Of a stretch of 41,313 nucleotides of DNA, positions 32,655 through 41,020 are shown in pieces. The notes under the pieces are model-generated. The model did not search any database, was not told the origin of the DNA, and saw only the letters and a program-made list of their open reading frames with translations. The first letter of the stretch is position 1; each line of letters starts with the position of its first letter. Both the position numbers and the translations under genes were made by a program. Source of the stretch: Bacteroidaceae bacterium (GTDB taxonomy: Bacteria > Bacteroidota > Bacteroidia > Bacteroidales > Barnesiellaceae_A); assembly GCA_017532725.1 (NCBI GenBank), contig JAFXIZ010000013.1, positions 1-41,313 on the forward strand. The letters run 5' to 3'.

Positions 32655-35021
32655 TTATTCAAAAATGCCTTCTATCGATTCTTCAACATTTTCTTCGGGG
32701 GTTGTTGCTATTACAACCTCGTCGGTATTACTCTCTTCGTACTTGGGGTATTCAAAGTCGAGTGTCTGTACATAGCCTTCGTTTTGTAGTGACTTGTCGG
32801 CAAATACCTTTTGGTAGAAGAGCCCGGCTACCGGCAGGGCGATGCTTGCGCCTTGTCCGTCGGACATATAGTCAAAGTGTATGTCGCGATCTTCGCCACC
32901 TACCCAAGTACCTGTTACCAAGTTGGGGGTAAACGACATAAACCAGCCGTCGGCCATATCGTTAGTAGTACCTGTTTTACCTCCCATCGGGGCTGTGATG
33001 TTGTAGCGATAGCGAATGCGCGAGCCTGTGCCTCCGTCGATAACGCTTTGTAGAATGGGGACTATGCGACTATAAGCGCGTTCGCTGAAGACGTCGGTAA
33101 GTTGTGGCGTAAATTCGGCGATGACATTGCCGTGATTATCCTCTATACGGGTAACGTATATGGGGTCGATTCTTACACCATTGTTGGCAAAGGCTGTGTA
33201 GGCCGATACCATCTCCTCAACCGATACTTCTACAGGGCCAAGGCATAGCGACAGTACGGCATCGATGCGATTGGTGATGCCGAATGAGCGCATTATGCGC
33301 ACAAGGCTCTCGGGCGAAAGTTGGTCGATCAAACGGGCCGATATCCAGTTGTTGGAGGTCGATAATGCCCAACTTAATGGAACCATCTCGCCGATGCGTG
33401 CCGTTCCTGCATTGCGAGGCTCCCATACATCGCCACTGGGTAGTATAAAGGTGGGTTGCTCGTTGAGGAAGGTGGTGTTGGGGGTAAATCCCTCCTCCAT
33501 TGCAAGTGTGTAGAGGAATGGCTTGATGGTAGAGCCTATCTGACGGCGGCCTACGCCGGCCATATCGTATTGGAATTGTGAGAAGTTGGGGCCTCCGACG
33601 TATGCTTTTACCTTGCCGTTCAGGGGATCCATTACAACAAATCCTGTGCGTAAGAAGGTCTTGACGTAGCGAATAGAGTCCATAGGGGTTATTATGGTGT
33701 CTATTGTGCCGTTGTAACTGAATAATTCGGTTTCTACGGGTGTGTTGAAGGCCTTTTCTATCTCGGCTTGGCTTGCACCGGCTTTTTTCATTGCTCGATA
33801 ACGGTCGCTGTTTTTCATACTGCGTTCGAGTATGAGTTTGCGTTGCTCGGGTGTTACGGTGCGAGCAAACGGTGCATAACTGCGCCCCTTCTTCTCGGCA
33901 AAGAACCGGGGTTGCAGGTAGTCGGCAATGTGTTCTTTTACAGCCTCCTCGGCGTATTGTTGCATACGCGAGTCTATACCGGTGTATATCTTCAATCCGT
34001 CGCTGTAGATGTTGTATTTCGATCCGTCTGGCTTGCGATTTTTCTCGCACCAGCCGTAAGCAGGATTGTTCTCCCAAGCCGTCGAGTCATCTACATATTG
34101 TTGTTGTTCCCAGCCGGCATAATCTTTTCGATTGGGCTTCTTGGCAGTGAGCATCATACGAATGCGCTCGCGAAGGTAGGGTGCAGGCCCCTCTTTGTGG
34201 TCAACAATCTGGAAGTCGAGGGTGAGGGGCAGTTGCTGCAACGAGTCGCATTCGGCTTTCGATATGTATCCGGCCTTGCGCATTTGGTCTAATACAATGT
34301 TGCGACGTCCTCGTGTACGGTCGTTGAATCGGCGAGGGTTGTAATAAGAAGGATTCTTACACATACCTACAAGTGTTGCTGCCTCCTCGATGGTGAGTTC
34401 TTGTGGCAGTTTGTTGAAATATACTTGTGATGCCGATTGTATGCCTACAGCATTGTTGAGGAAGTCGAAGTGGTTGAGATACATATTAATAATCTCCTCC
34501 TTGGTGTAGAAGCGTTCGAGTTTAACGGCTATAACCCATTCTTGGGGCTTCTGTACCAAGCGTTCCACCACGCTGCCGGCTTGTGGCGAGTAAAGCAGTT
34601 TCGATAACTGTTGTGTGATGGTACTACCACCACCGGCGCTCTTCTGCATAAGCAAGCCACGCTTTACAATGGCGCGCATCAAGGCCTTAAAGTCGATGCC
34701 GCAGTGGTCGGCAAAGCGTACGTCCTCGGTGGCGATGAGTGCTTCGATAAGGTAGGGCGAAATTTCGTTATAATCGACATATACGCGATTGTTGCGACTT
34801 TGATAATATCTGCCCAGCACCTTGCCATCGTCCGAGTAGATGACCGATGCAAACTTATCCTTGGGGTTTTGAAGTTCCTCGATAGGGGGCATATATCCAA
34901 TCCAACCCTTGGATATGGCCAAGAAGAGAATAATAGTGCCAAGTATGGCTACACCGAAGATGCACCATAGGCATTTGATTATAAATGAACTGTTCTTTTG
35001 TTTTTTCTTATTTTTTGCCAT
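32655..35021 (-). CDS. Bifunctional penicillin-binding protein 1A
   Basis: This 788-residue cell-wall synthase has one N-terminal membrane helix (about 15-36). The glycosyltransferase domain has ATEDVRFADHCGID (catalytic E99) and GGSTITQQLSK (131-141). The transpeptidase domain has STIK with nucleophile S497, SNN at 556-558, and KTG at 682-684. The order and length fit class A PBPs of Bacteroidota (ponA/mrcA). It is the first gene of a two-gene unit with the CaCA exchanger. A TACTTTTG element lies 54 bases upstream. Confidence 0.96.
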   Translation of the reverse strand: MAKNKKKQKNSSFIIKCLWCIFGVAILGTIILFLAISKGWIGYMPPIEELQNPKDKFASVIYSDDGKVLGRYYQSRNNRVYVDYNEISPYLIEALIATEDVRFADHCGIDFKALMRAIVKRGLLMQKSAGGGSTITQQLSKLLYSPQAGSVVERLVQKPQEWVIAVKLERFYTKEEIINMYLNHFDFLNNAVGIQSASQVYFNKLPQELTIEEAATLVGMCKNPSYYNPRRFNDRTRGRRNIVLDQMRKAGYISKAECDSLQQLPLTLDFQIVDHKEGPAPYLRERIRMMLTAKKPNRKDYAGWEQQQYVDDSTAWENNPAYGWCEKNRKPDGSKYNIYSDGLKIYTGIDSRMQQYAEEAVKEHIADYLQPRFFAEKKGRSYAPFARTVTPEQRKLILERSMKNSDRYRAMKKAGASQAEIEKAFNTPVETELFSYNGTIDTIITPMDSIRYVKTFLRTGFVVMDPLNGKVKAYVGGPNFSQFQYDMAGVGRRQIGSTIKPFLYTLAMEEGFTPNTTFLNEQPTFILPSGDVWEPRNAGTARIGEMVPLSWALSTSNNWISARLIDQLSPESLVRIMRSFGITNRIDAVLSLCLGPVEVSVEEMVSAYTAFANNGVRIDPIYVTRIEDNHGNVIAEFTPQLTDVFSERAYSRIVPILQSVIDGGTGSRIRYRYNITAPMGGKTGTTNDMADGWFMSFTPNLVTGTWVGGEDRDIHFDYMSDGQGASIALPVAGLFYQKVFADKSLQNEGYVQTLDFEYPKYEESNTDEVVIATTPEENVEESIEGIFE

Positions 35022-35074
35022 ACACTATTGTCTGTTTATTAGTCTGCTACTGCTTTGGGGTATGTATCAAGTAG

Positions 35075-35082
35075 CAAAAGTA
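35075..35082 (-). promoter_or_regulatory. TAnnTTTG element of the PBP1A gene
   Basis: TACTTTTG on the minus strand; TTG lies 17 bases upstream, slightly short of normal. Confidence 0.45.
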
Positions 35083-35276
35083 CGAATTATTATTGATATC
35101 AAGCCCTTTTACCGGCTCATTTGATGGATTTTTGGTATTATTTATGAATTTGCGACTGTTGTTGGTAAGAGATGGCTTTGCTTATGGTGAATTTTTTTTG
35201 TTGTTTTGTAAGTGGTTGATTAATAATTATTTGTTATTTTTGCTGGTAATTTTTGTAAAATATTTGTGCGAAAAAC

Positions 35277-35307
35277 TTGCATAATAGAGATATAACCACT
35301 ACCTTTG
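35277..35307 (+). promoter_or_regulatory. tRNA-Asp promoter
   Basis: TTG (35277-35279), a 20-base spacer and TACCTTTG (35300-35307). The core CACTACCTTTGCATC is shared exactly with tRNA-Pro. Confidence 0.7.
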
Positions 35308-35344
35308 CATCGCTTTAATTTCAAAGGGTTATAATATTGTTGAA

Positions 35345-35418
35345 GGTGCGTTAGTTCAGTTGGTTAGAATACATGCCTGTCACGCATGGGGTCACGGGTT
35401 CGAGTCCCGTACGCACCG
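35345..35418 (+). tRNA. tRNA-Asp (GTC)
   Basis: A 74-nt cloverleaf has acceptor stem GGTGCGT with ACGCACC, a D arm with AGTTCAGTTGGTTAGAAT, an anticodon loop CTGTCAC with anticodon GTC and a T arm GGGTTCGAGTCCC. The discriminator is G; CCA is not encoded. Confidence 0.95.
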
Positions 35419-35420
35419 CA

Positions 35421-35454
35421 AAAAAATCATCGAGACAACTCGATGATTTTTTGT
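35421..35454 (+). terminator. Terminator of tRNA-Asp
   Basis: A perfect 14-bp stem (35421-35434 with 35439-35452) with ACAA loop, ending in a run of T. Confidence 0.85.
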
Positions 35455-35539
35455 TTATATAGATTTAGCGAACTGTTGATTTAACGCATATATTCTATCA
35501 AGGAGGTGGGCAATCGTGAGATTGCTCACTACTTTTTTG

Positions 35540-35547
35540 TACCTTTG
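35540..35547 (+). promoter_or_regulatory. TAnnTTTG element of queA
   Basis: TACCTTTG, 24 bases before the queA ATG. A TTG lies 15 bases upstream, shorter than normal. No preQ1 riboswitch was recognised. Confidence 0.4.
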
Positions 35548-35571
35548 TGCCCTGAAGTAAATGTATAGAAG

Positions 35572-36804
35572 ATGAAAATGCTCGATACTCAAGATATTCG
35601 CATAGAAGATTATGACTATCCGTTGCCCGATGAACGAGTGGCCAAATTCCCTCTCGCACAGCGCGATAGTTCGCAGTTGCTTATATATAAAGATGGGGAA
35701 ATAACACATAAACACTTTGCCGACTTACCTTCGTTGTTGCCCGACGATGCTATGCTTGTGTTTAACAATACAAGGGTGATACAGGCGCGTATGCGATTTC
35801 GCAAGCCTACGGGTGCTGTTATCGAGGTGTTCTGTCTTGAGCCGTTGCTGCCTGTCGATTATGCTCTGTCGTTGCAGAGTACTCATTCGTGCCGTTGGTT
35901 GTGCCTGATAGGTAATGCCAAGAAGTGGAAGGAGGGGGCGTTGCAACTATCGTTTGCGCACAACGACCGTGAAGTGACGCTCAATGCCCGTCGTGGAGCG
36001 CAACGTGGTGATGGTTATGAGGTTGATTTCGAGTGGAACGACGACACCATAACCTTTGGCGAGTTGCTCGAAACGCTGGGCGAGTTGCCTATCCCGCCCT
36101 ATCTCAACAGGGCTACCGAGGAGAGTGATAAGACTACATATCAAACGGTCTATTCCAAGATTGAAGGATCTGTGGCTGCTCCAACTGCCGGCTTGCACTT
36201 TACGCCGGCTGTGCTTGATGCTGTTCGCGCCAAGGGTATCCCCACTTGCGAACTTACCCTGCACGTCGGTGCAGGTACTTTCAAGCCTGTCAAGAGCGAT
36301 ACAATAGCCGAACACGAGATGCATACCGAGTATATATCGGTGTCGCGTTCGCTCATTGAGGAGTTGTGTCGCAGCACGCGACGTGTCGTTGCAGTGGGTA
36401 CGACCTCGGTGCGCACGCTCGAGAGTCTTTATTATATCGCTCTTTCGCTCTATCGCAACCCTCAAGCCACTGCCGAGCAGTTGCGTGTGCAACAGTGGGC
36501 ACCATACGCCGATAATCCTACGTTGTCGCGTGCCGAGGCTATGCAACTCATACTCGACTACCTCGACCGTACGGGAGCCGACCGTTTGGTTAGTGCCACG
36601 CGCATCATTATTGTTCCCGGGTATAAATTCCATATAGTCGATGGCATAGTTACCAATTTCCATCAGCCTCGCAGTACGTTGTTGTTGTTGATTTCGGCAT
36701 TTGTGTCGGGCGATTGGCGTCGAATTTACGATTATGCCTTGTCGCACGATTTCCGTTTCCTCAGTTATGGCGATAGTTCTTTTTTGTGGCGTGGCGATAA
36801 GTAA
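35572..36804 (+). CDS. queA: S-adenosylmethionine:tRNA ribosyltransferase-isomerase
   Basis: This 410-residue enzyme adds the epoxycyclopentane ring to 7-aminomethyl-7-deazaguanine in tRNA on the way to queuosine. It starts MKMLDTQDIRIEDYDYPLPDE. Family markers are FNNTRVIQAR, SVAAPTAGLHFT, LTLHVGAGTFKPV, HTEYISVS and VGTTSVRTLES, with TNFHQPRSTLLLLISAF near the end. It is somewhat longer than E. coli QueA (356 residues), the insertion being in the middle. It may use the same transcript as the PorE-like gene 71 bases downstream. Confidence 0.95.
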   Translation: MKMLDTQDIRIEDYDYPLPDERVAKFPLAQRDSSQLLIYKDGEITHKHFADLPSLLPDDAMLVFNNTRVIQARMRFRKPTGAVIEVFCLEPLLPVDYALSLQSTHSCRWLCLIGNAKKWKEGALQLSFAHNDREVTLNARRGAQRGDGYEVDFEWNDDTITFGELLETLGELPIPPYLNRATEESDKTTYQTVYSKIEGSVAAPTAGLHFTPAVLDAVRAKGIPTCELTLHVGAGTFKPVKSDTIAEHEMHTEYISVSRSLIEELCRSTRRVVAVGTTSVRTLESLYYIALSLYRNPQATAEQLRVQQWAPYADNPTLSRAEAMQLILDYLDRTGADRLVSATRIIIVPGYKFHIVDGIVTNFHQPRSTLLLLISAFVSGDWRRIYDYALSHDFRFLSYGDSSFLWRGDK

Positions 36805-36875
36805 TTGTATGGTCTGGGCAATAAAATGCCGTCGATGTCGTATATTATATAGTATATAAGTATAGCATATCGACA

Positions 36876-38861
36876 ATGAAAAAATATATCTATCACATCA
36901 TTTGTTTGGCCATATTGGCAACTTTGTGTGTGTCGTGTGGTCCTGCCAAGTTGAGTGCCGCCGAGGAGCAGTATGACCGAGGCGAGTATTATGAGGCAGC
37001 GCAGACCTATCGCAAGGTGTACAACAAGATGCGCAAAAAGACCGACCGACCCAAGCGTGGATATGTGGCGTATAAGATGGGCGATTGTTATCGACGTCTC
37101 AATATGTCGGCGCGTGCATCGGCTGCTTATACCAATGCTGTGCGATATAAATATTGCGATACCGATAGTATGACCTACCTCTATTTGGCGCAGAGTCAGC
37201 ACGCCGATGGCAAGTATAAGGCTGCTATCAAGAGTTATGAGTTGTTCCTCGAAAAAGATTCTACCAATCGTGTTGCTTTGAATGGCCTGAAGGGCTGTGC
37301 CGATGCTGTGGCGTGGAAGGCCAATCCCACCCGATATACCGTAAAACGTGCCAATATATTCAATTCGCGTCGTAGCGACTGTTCGCCTATGTTGCAAGGC
37401 GAGGCGTTCGATCAACTCTATATCACAACCTCAAACGACAAGGTGGTGGGCGAGAAAAAGAGTGCCATTACCGGTGCCAAGAGTTTCGATATTTTCCTTG
37501 CCAAGAAAGATGAAAAAGGTGTGTGGCAAAAGCCCGAGCCTTTGGAGGGCGAGTTGAATACCGAAGCCGACGAGGGTATGGTAAGTTTCAGCCCCGACGG
37601 CTCCACGATGTACCTGAGTAGGGCTCGTCACGACGAGGATAGTGATGCCGCTGCCGAGATATACACATCGACCCGTAGTGGGGCGCAATGGAGTGCGCCT
37701 ACCAAGTTGGAGATAACGGCCGATACACTATCCTCATTTGCGCATCCGGCCGTATCGCCCGACGGATTGTATCTCTATTTCGTATCCGATATGCCCGGAG
37801 GACAAGGTGGTAAGGATATATGGCGCGTAGGCTTGGGCAGTAACACCGAAGGCACGCTCGAAAACTTGGGCGATGGCATCAACACCCCCGGCGACGAGAT
37901 GTTCCCCTATATGCGTAGCGATAGTACACTCTATTTTTCATCCGACGGTCATCCCGGGATGGGTGGGCTCGATATCTTTGTGGCTAATCTTGATACGCTC
38001 GGGCTGTGGCGTGTCGAGAATATGAAGTATCCCATTAACTCGTCGGGCGATGATTTTGGTATAACATTTGCTGTGGAAGAGACAGGCTACTTTTCATCCA
38101 ATCGCAACGACGGTCGTGGGTATGACAAGATATACAGTTTCGAGAAACCCTCTGTCAAGGTTACAATCAGTGGTATGGTGCTTGATAAAGATGATGAGCC
38201 TATCCCCGATGCCATTATACGCATCGTTGGTAATGACGGCTCCAACCAGAAGGAGGTTGCTCGTAAAGACGGCTCGTTTAAGTTCTCGCTGAATCGTGGC
38301 GTGCGTTATGTGATGATGGCAGGCTGTCGAGGCTACCTCAATGGCAAGCAAGAGTTTGAGAGTGACACGACCGAGGCCGATGCCGATTATGTGGTCGATT
38401 TTGTATTGGCTTCGGTTACCAAGCCCGTTATCCTCGAAAACATATTCTATGACTTTGATAAGGCGACGCTCCGTCCCGAGTCGGAAACGGCTCTTGACAA
38501 CGAGTTGATAGCCATCCTCAACGACAACCCCAATATCACTATCGAGTTGGCTGCGCATACCGATTTCCGAGGACGTGATGCCTATAATGAAGACCTTTCG
38601 CAACGTCGTGCGCAGTCGGTGGTCGATTATCTTATAGCCAACGGCATTGCCCCCGATCGCGTTAAGGCAGTGGGTTATGGCGAGAAAGTACCCAAGACCA
38701 TCACCAAGAAGTTGGCGTCGTTGCATCCGCAGTTTAAGGAAGGCGATGTGCTTACCGAGGAGTTTATACTCACACTCTCGGAGGAAGATCAAGAGGTGGC
38801 GCATCAGATAAACCGACGCACCGAGTTCCAAGTTATGTCTATCACTTACAATCTGTATTAA
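36876..38861 (+). CDS. porE: PorE-like lipoprotein: TPR, PD40 propeller, CRD and OmpA domains
   Basis: This 661-residue outer-membrane-associated lipoprotein has a signal sequence with C21 (LCVSC). Order: TPR repeats (about 30-150), PD40/WD40-like propeller blades (about 165-400; SFSPDGSTMYLS, AVSPDGLYLYF, DIWRVGLG, DIFVANL), a carboxypeptidase-regulatory-like domain (about 425-490; ISGMVLDKDDEPIPDAIIRI) and an OmpA peptidoglycan-binding domain (about 510-655; NIFYDFDKATLRPES, AHTDFRG, LSQRRAQSVVDYLI). That order and length match PorE of the type IX secretion system of Porphyromonas, which tethers the machine to peptidoglycan. Similar proteins without T9SS roles exist, so the symbol is tentative. 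It fits the three cargo-like proteins in this window. Confidence 0.75.
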   Translation: MKKYIYHIICLAILATLCVSCGPAKLSAAEEQYDRGEYYEAAQTYRKVYNKMRKKTDRPKRGYVAYKMGDCYRRLNMSARASAAYTNAVRYKYCDTDSMTYLYLAQSQHADGKYKAAIKSYELFLEKDSTNRVALNGLKGCADAVAWKANPTRYTVKRANIFNSRRSDCSPMLQGEAFDQLYITTSNDKVVGEKKSAITGAKSFDIFLAKKDEKGVWQKPEPLEGELNTEADEGMVSFSPDGSTMYLSRARHDEDSDAAAEIYTSTRSGAQWSAPTKLEITADTLSSFAHPAVSPDGLYLYFVSDMPGGQGGKDIWRVGLGSNTEGTLENLGDGINTPGDEMFPYMRSDSTLYFSSDGHPGMGGLDIFVANLDTLGLWRVENMKYPINSSGDDFGITFAVEETGYFSSNRNDGRGYDKIYSFEKPSVKVTISGMVLDKDDEPIPDAIIRIVGNDGSNQKEVARKDGSFKFSLNRGVRYVMMAGCRGYLNGKQEFESDTTEADADYVVDFVLASVTKPVILENIFYDFDKATLRPESETALDNELIAILNDNPNITIELAAHTDFRGRDAYNEDLSQRRAQSVVDYLIANGIAPDRVKAVGYGEKVPKTITKKLASLHPQFKEGDVLTEEFILTLSEEDQEVAHQINRRTEFQVMSITYNLY

Positions 38862-38870
38862 AATAGGCAA

Positions 38871-38913
38871 TACAAGAACGCAAGCCCCCATTGTGAAGGC
38901 TTGCGTTCTTGTA
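38871..38913. terminator. Bidirectional terminator between porE and the convergent OMP gene
   Basis: A perfect 16-bp stem (38871-38886 with 38898-38913) closes an 11-base loop. Confidence 0.85.
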
Positions 38914-38942
38914 TATCTCGTAGGGTAGTTCCCTGCTCTTTG

Positions 38943-40163
38943 TTATTCAAACTTTCTTTGCCAGAACCACATCTCGTTGAAGGTCATCGAAAGCACTATC
39001 GCCAAGTGATCTTCGCTCAGGAGAGGGTTGGGGTGGCCGTTACGGTGCGAGTATTCGAGTGTGAAGTTAAACATCGACTTGTTGCCTCGCAAGGGGAATC
39101 CCAAGCCACACGAAACACCAAACTCGCGCACGCTGTTGTAGTTGCCGGCGTCGTCGCGTACGGTTATGTACGATTGTTCGTAAAAGCCTCCGATGCGATA
39201 GCGTATGTAGTCGAGATAACTGCTCGATACGAGTTTAGGACGGTATTCAAGTCCTGCCGACACTCTCCAACGGTTGTTCATACGCATATAATCATCGAGG
39301 TTGGGACGGTAAAACTTGGCATCTTCCCACAATTCATATCGGGCATCTACTGCCGCAGTGATGCTTTGGTTGTAGGTGTAACTAACACCGGCACCGAAGG
39401 CGTGAGGCATTGAGTAGTTGTCGCCCATAGGCTCTATAATGGTGTCGTTAAATGTATTGTAAGTCAGCACCTCGCCCCAAGTGGGCTTGCCCAGCGTGTA
39501 AGTAACACCCACGTTAAGGTCGTTCTTGTCGTTGATGGCAACGGGGAATTGCAAACCGAATTGCACTCTCAAGTCGCTCAATGTCATTGAGTTGATGTAA
39601 CTGCCTGTCGAGGGCTTTGTAACAACGTGTGTAATATTGTCTATTTTGCCAAACACATAGCCTGCGTTAACACCCACCGACATCCACTTAAATGGCTGTA
39701 CGGCTACACCCAAGAAAACTTGCGACATACCACCCTCGCCGGCGCGAGTATAACTACCATTGGTTATGTTGCTGCCGTAGGTATATTGAACGTGTGATAG
39801 GGGAGTGAGGCCTATGGCTGCGGCAACCTTCTTGCCCAAGCGAAACTGCATTGCCACATAGTTGATACCACCACTCTGTCCTGTATCCGAAGCCCCGTTT
39901 TCGTTATACCACGAAGCCTTATAGTCTGCCGAAAAGTCAAACATAAACGTCAGCGAGTCCATTGCAGTGTATGATGCCGGATTCATCATATTAATATATG
40001 TGTTATTGCGCATACCTATACCGGTACCACCCATAGCGCGCTGATTGCCGGTCGCGTTATCATCGAGTGTACCATAGCCATATTGAGAGTAGGGAGTCTG
40101 TGCCACGAGGGGCATCACGGCTGCACACAAGATGGCAGCCCATATAAGTTTATACTTCGACAT
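38943..40163 (-). CDS. Outer-membrane beta-barrel protein (FadL/PorP-like)
   Basis: This 406-residue protein has a signal peptide (MSKYKLIWAAILCAAVMPLVAQ). After TPYSQYGYGTLDDNATGNQRAMGGTG-like text comes the N-terminal region SYTAMDSLTF and then alternating beta strands throughout, ending in MTFNEMWFWQRKFE. The amphipathic strands and aromatic girdle fit a transport or assembly barrel. Its 5' end overlaps the coaX stop by 14 bases, so coaX drives it. In other Bacteroidales a barrel gene next to coaX is common. A specific substrate is not visible. Confidence 0.75.
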   Translation of the reverse strand: MSKYKLIWAAILCAAVMPLVAQTPYSQYGYGTLDDNATGNQRAMGGTGIGMRNNTYINMMNPASYTAMDSLTFMFDFSADYKASWYNENGASDTGQSGGINYVAMQFRLGKKVAAAIGLTPLSHVQYTYGSNITNGSYTRAGEGGMSQVFLGVAVQPFKWMSVGVNAGYVFGKIDNITHVVTKPSTGSYINSMTLSDLRVQFGLQFPVAINDKNDLNVGVTYTLGKPTWGEVLTYNTFNDTIIEPMGDNYSMPHAFGAGVSYTYNQSITAAVDARYELWEDAKFYRPNLDDYMRMNNRWRVSAGLEYRPKLVSSSYLDYIRYRIGGFYEQSYITVRDDAGNYNSVREFGVSCGLGFPLRGNKSMFNFTLEYSHRNGHPNPLLSEDHLAIVLSMTFNEMWFWQRKFE

Positions 40164-40884
40164 TGTATTCTAATATTCGGTTTAAACCTTTCGGCACTAA
40201 ATTTTTATCGACAAAGATACTTCTTTTTATGATAGTAGCCAAACGCTCGGCATCTCCACCTGTTAAGAAAACCAAAAGTTCGGGATATTCTGCCTCACAA
40301 GCCGTTATATAGCCCTCCAATTCGTAGGCTGCGCCCTGCAATGCACCGGCGCGTATGGCTGTTTCGGTGTCGTAGCCCAGCAGGGGTAACTCACCGTCGG
40401 TCGCCACAAGAGGCAGTCGTCCTGTATGCTCGTGCAAGGCACGCAGACGCATACTCACGCCGGCTGCGATATTGCCACCCATAAACTTGCCTTGTGCCGA
40501 CACGAGGTCGTAGGTTATGGCCGTTCCGGCATCTACCACCAGCAGGGGGCGACCCGGTTGTTGAGTCCACGCACCTACGGCTGCGGCTATACGGTCGTGT
40601 CCCAATGTATGAGGCGTGCGATATTCGATACCTATAGGCAGGTGTGTAGTGTTGCCCATACACACTATATGTGGTATCTTGCGACTCATTACGTTGATGA
40701 GGTGCTTATCATATTCGCGTCGCACCGAACTGTATATGGCAGCCTCGAATGGGGTGTTGGCGATGCGTTGGCGCACATATTCGAGCATATCCTCGTTGTC
40801 GCTCACTACGCAATCTACAATCTCACTGCTTGTAGCCGTATATAACTTGGTGGTGCTATTGCCTTGGTCTATTATCAATCTCAT
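40150..40884 (-). CDS. coaX: Type III pantothenate kinase
   Basis: This 244-residue enzyme performs the first step of CoA synthesis and is not inhibited by CoA. It is recognised by the ASKHA fold: IDQGNSTTK at the start, GHDRIAAAVGAW, VDAGTAITYDLV and LTGGDAERLA. The ATG at 40884 is chosen over an in-frame TTG at 40902 because the latter is inside the promoter. A TATCTTTG element ends four bases before the ATG, so the mRNA is probably leaderless. The 3' end overlaps the OMP gene. Confidence 0.93.
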   Translation of the reverse strand: MRLIIDQGNSTTKLYTATSSEIVDCVVSDNEDMLEYVRQRIANTPFEAAIYSSVRREYDKHLINVMSRKIPHIVCMGNTTHLPIGIEYRTPHTLGHDRIAAAVGAWTQQPGRPLLVVDAGTAITYDLVSAQGKFMGGNIAAGVSMRLRALHEHTGRLPLVATDGELPLLGYDTETAIRAGALQGAAYELEGYITACEAEYPELLVFLTGGDAERLATIIKRSIFVDKNLVPKGLNRILEYNVEV

Positions 40885-40888
40885 AGTG

Positions 40889-40918
40889 CAAAGATAGTGC
40901 AAGCCGAGAGGAGAACAA
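40889..40918 (-). promoter_or_regulatory. coaX promoter abutting the start codon
   Basis: TTTTG (its TTG at 40918-40916), a 19-base spacer and TATCTTTG (40896-40889), then CACT and the ATG. Transcription should start at or next to the A of the start codon. Confidence 0.65.
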
Positions 40919-41020
40919 AATAAATTTATTTATTTTTTATCCCGAGGCGCAGCCTATCTTGGGCGTCAGCCAAAGTGCAAAAGGTGAGGGGTGGGGTGAT
41001 TAGCGTTTAGAGATTATAGC
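40901..41020. other. AT-rich spacer upstream of coaX
   Basis: Apart from the coaX promoter this part of the 429-base gene-free end holds AT-rich sequence and no recognisable element. Confidence 0.5.

Larger units (their letters stand above)
35022..35344. other. Intergenic region between PBP1A and tRNA-Asp
   Basis: These 323 bases hold the PBP1A promoter element (35075-35082), the tRNA-Asp promoter (35277-35307) and otherwise T-rich DNA. A short plus-strand frame at 35093-35284 is hydrophobic and has no supporting features; it is not called as a gene. Confidence 0.6.

Noticed and set aside
35093..35284. 63-residue hydrophobic plus-strand frame
   Set aside because: T-rich DNA gives Leu/Phe-rich reading by chance; it starts over the PBP1A promoter and ends in the tRNA-Asp promoter.
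35419..35571. preQ1 riboswitch before queA
   Set aside because: No aptamer-like core was recognised; only the tRNA terminator, a small hairpin and the TAnnTTTG element are seen.
35947..36876. 309-residue minus-strand frame
   Set aside because: It lies inside queA on the opposite strand; the queA motifs are complete and this frame has none.
36765..37415. 216-residue minus-strand frame
   Set aside because: It is the antisense of the PorE-like gene with no recognisable domain.
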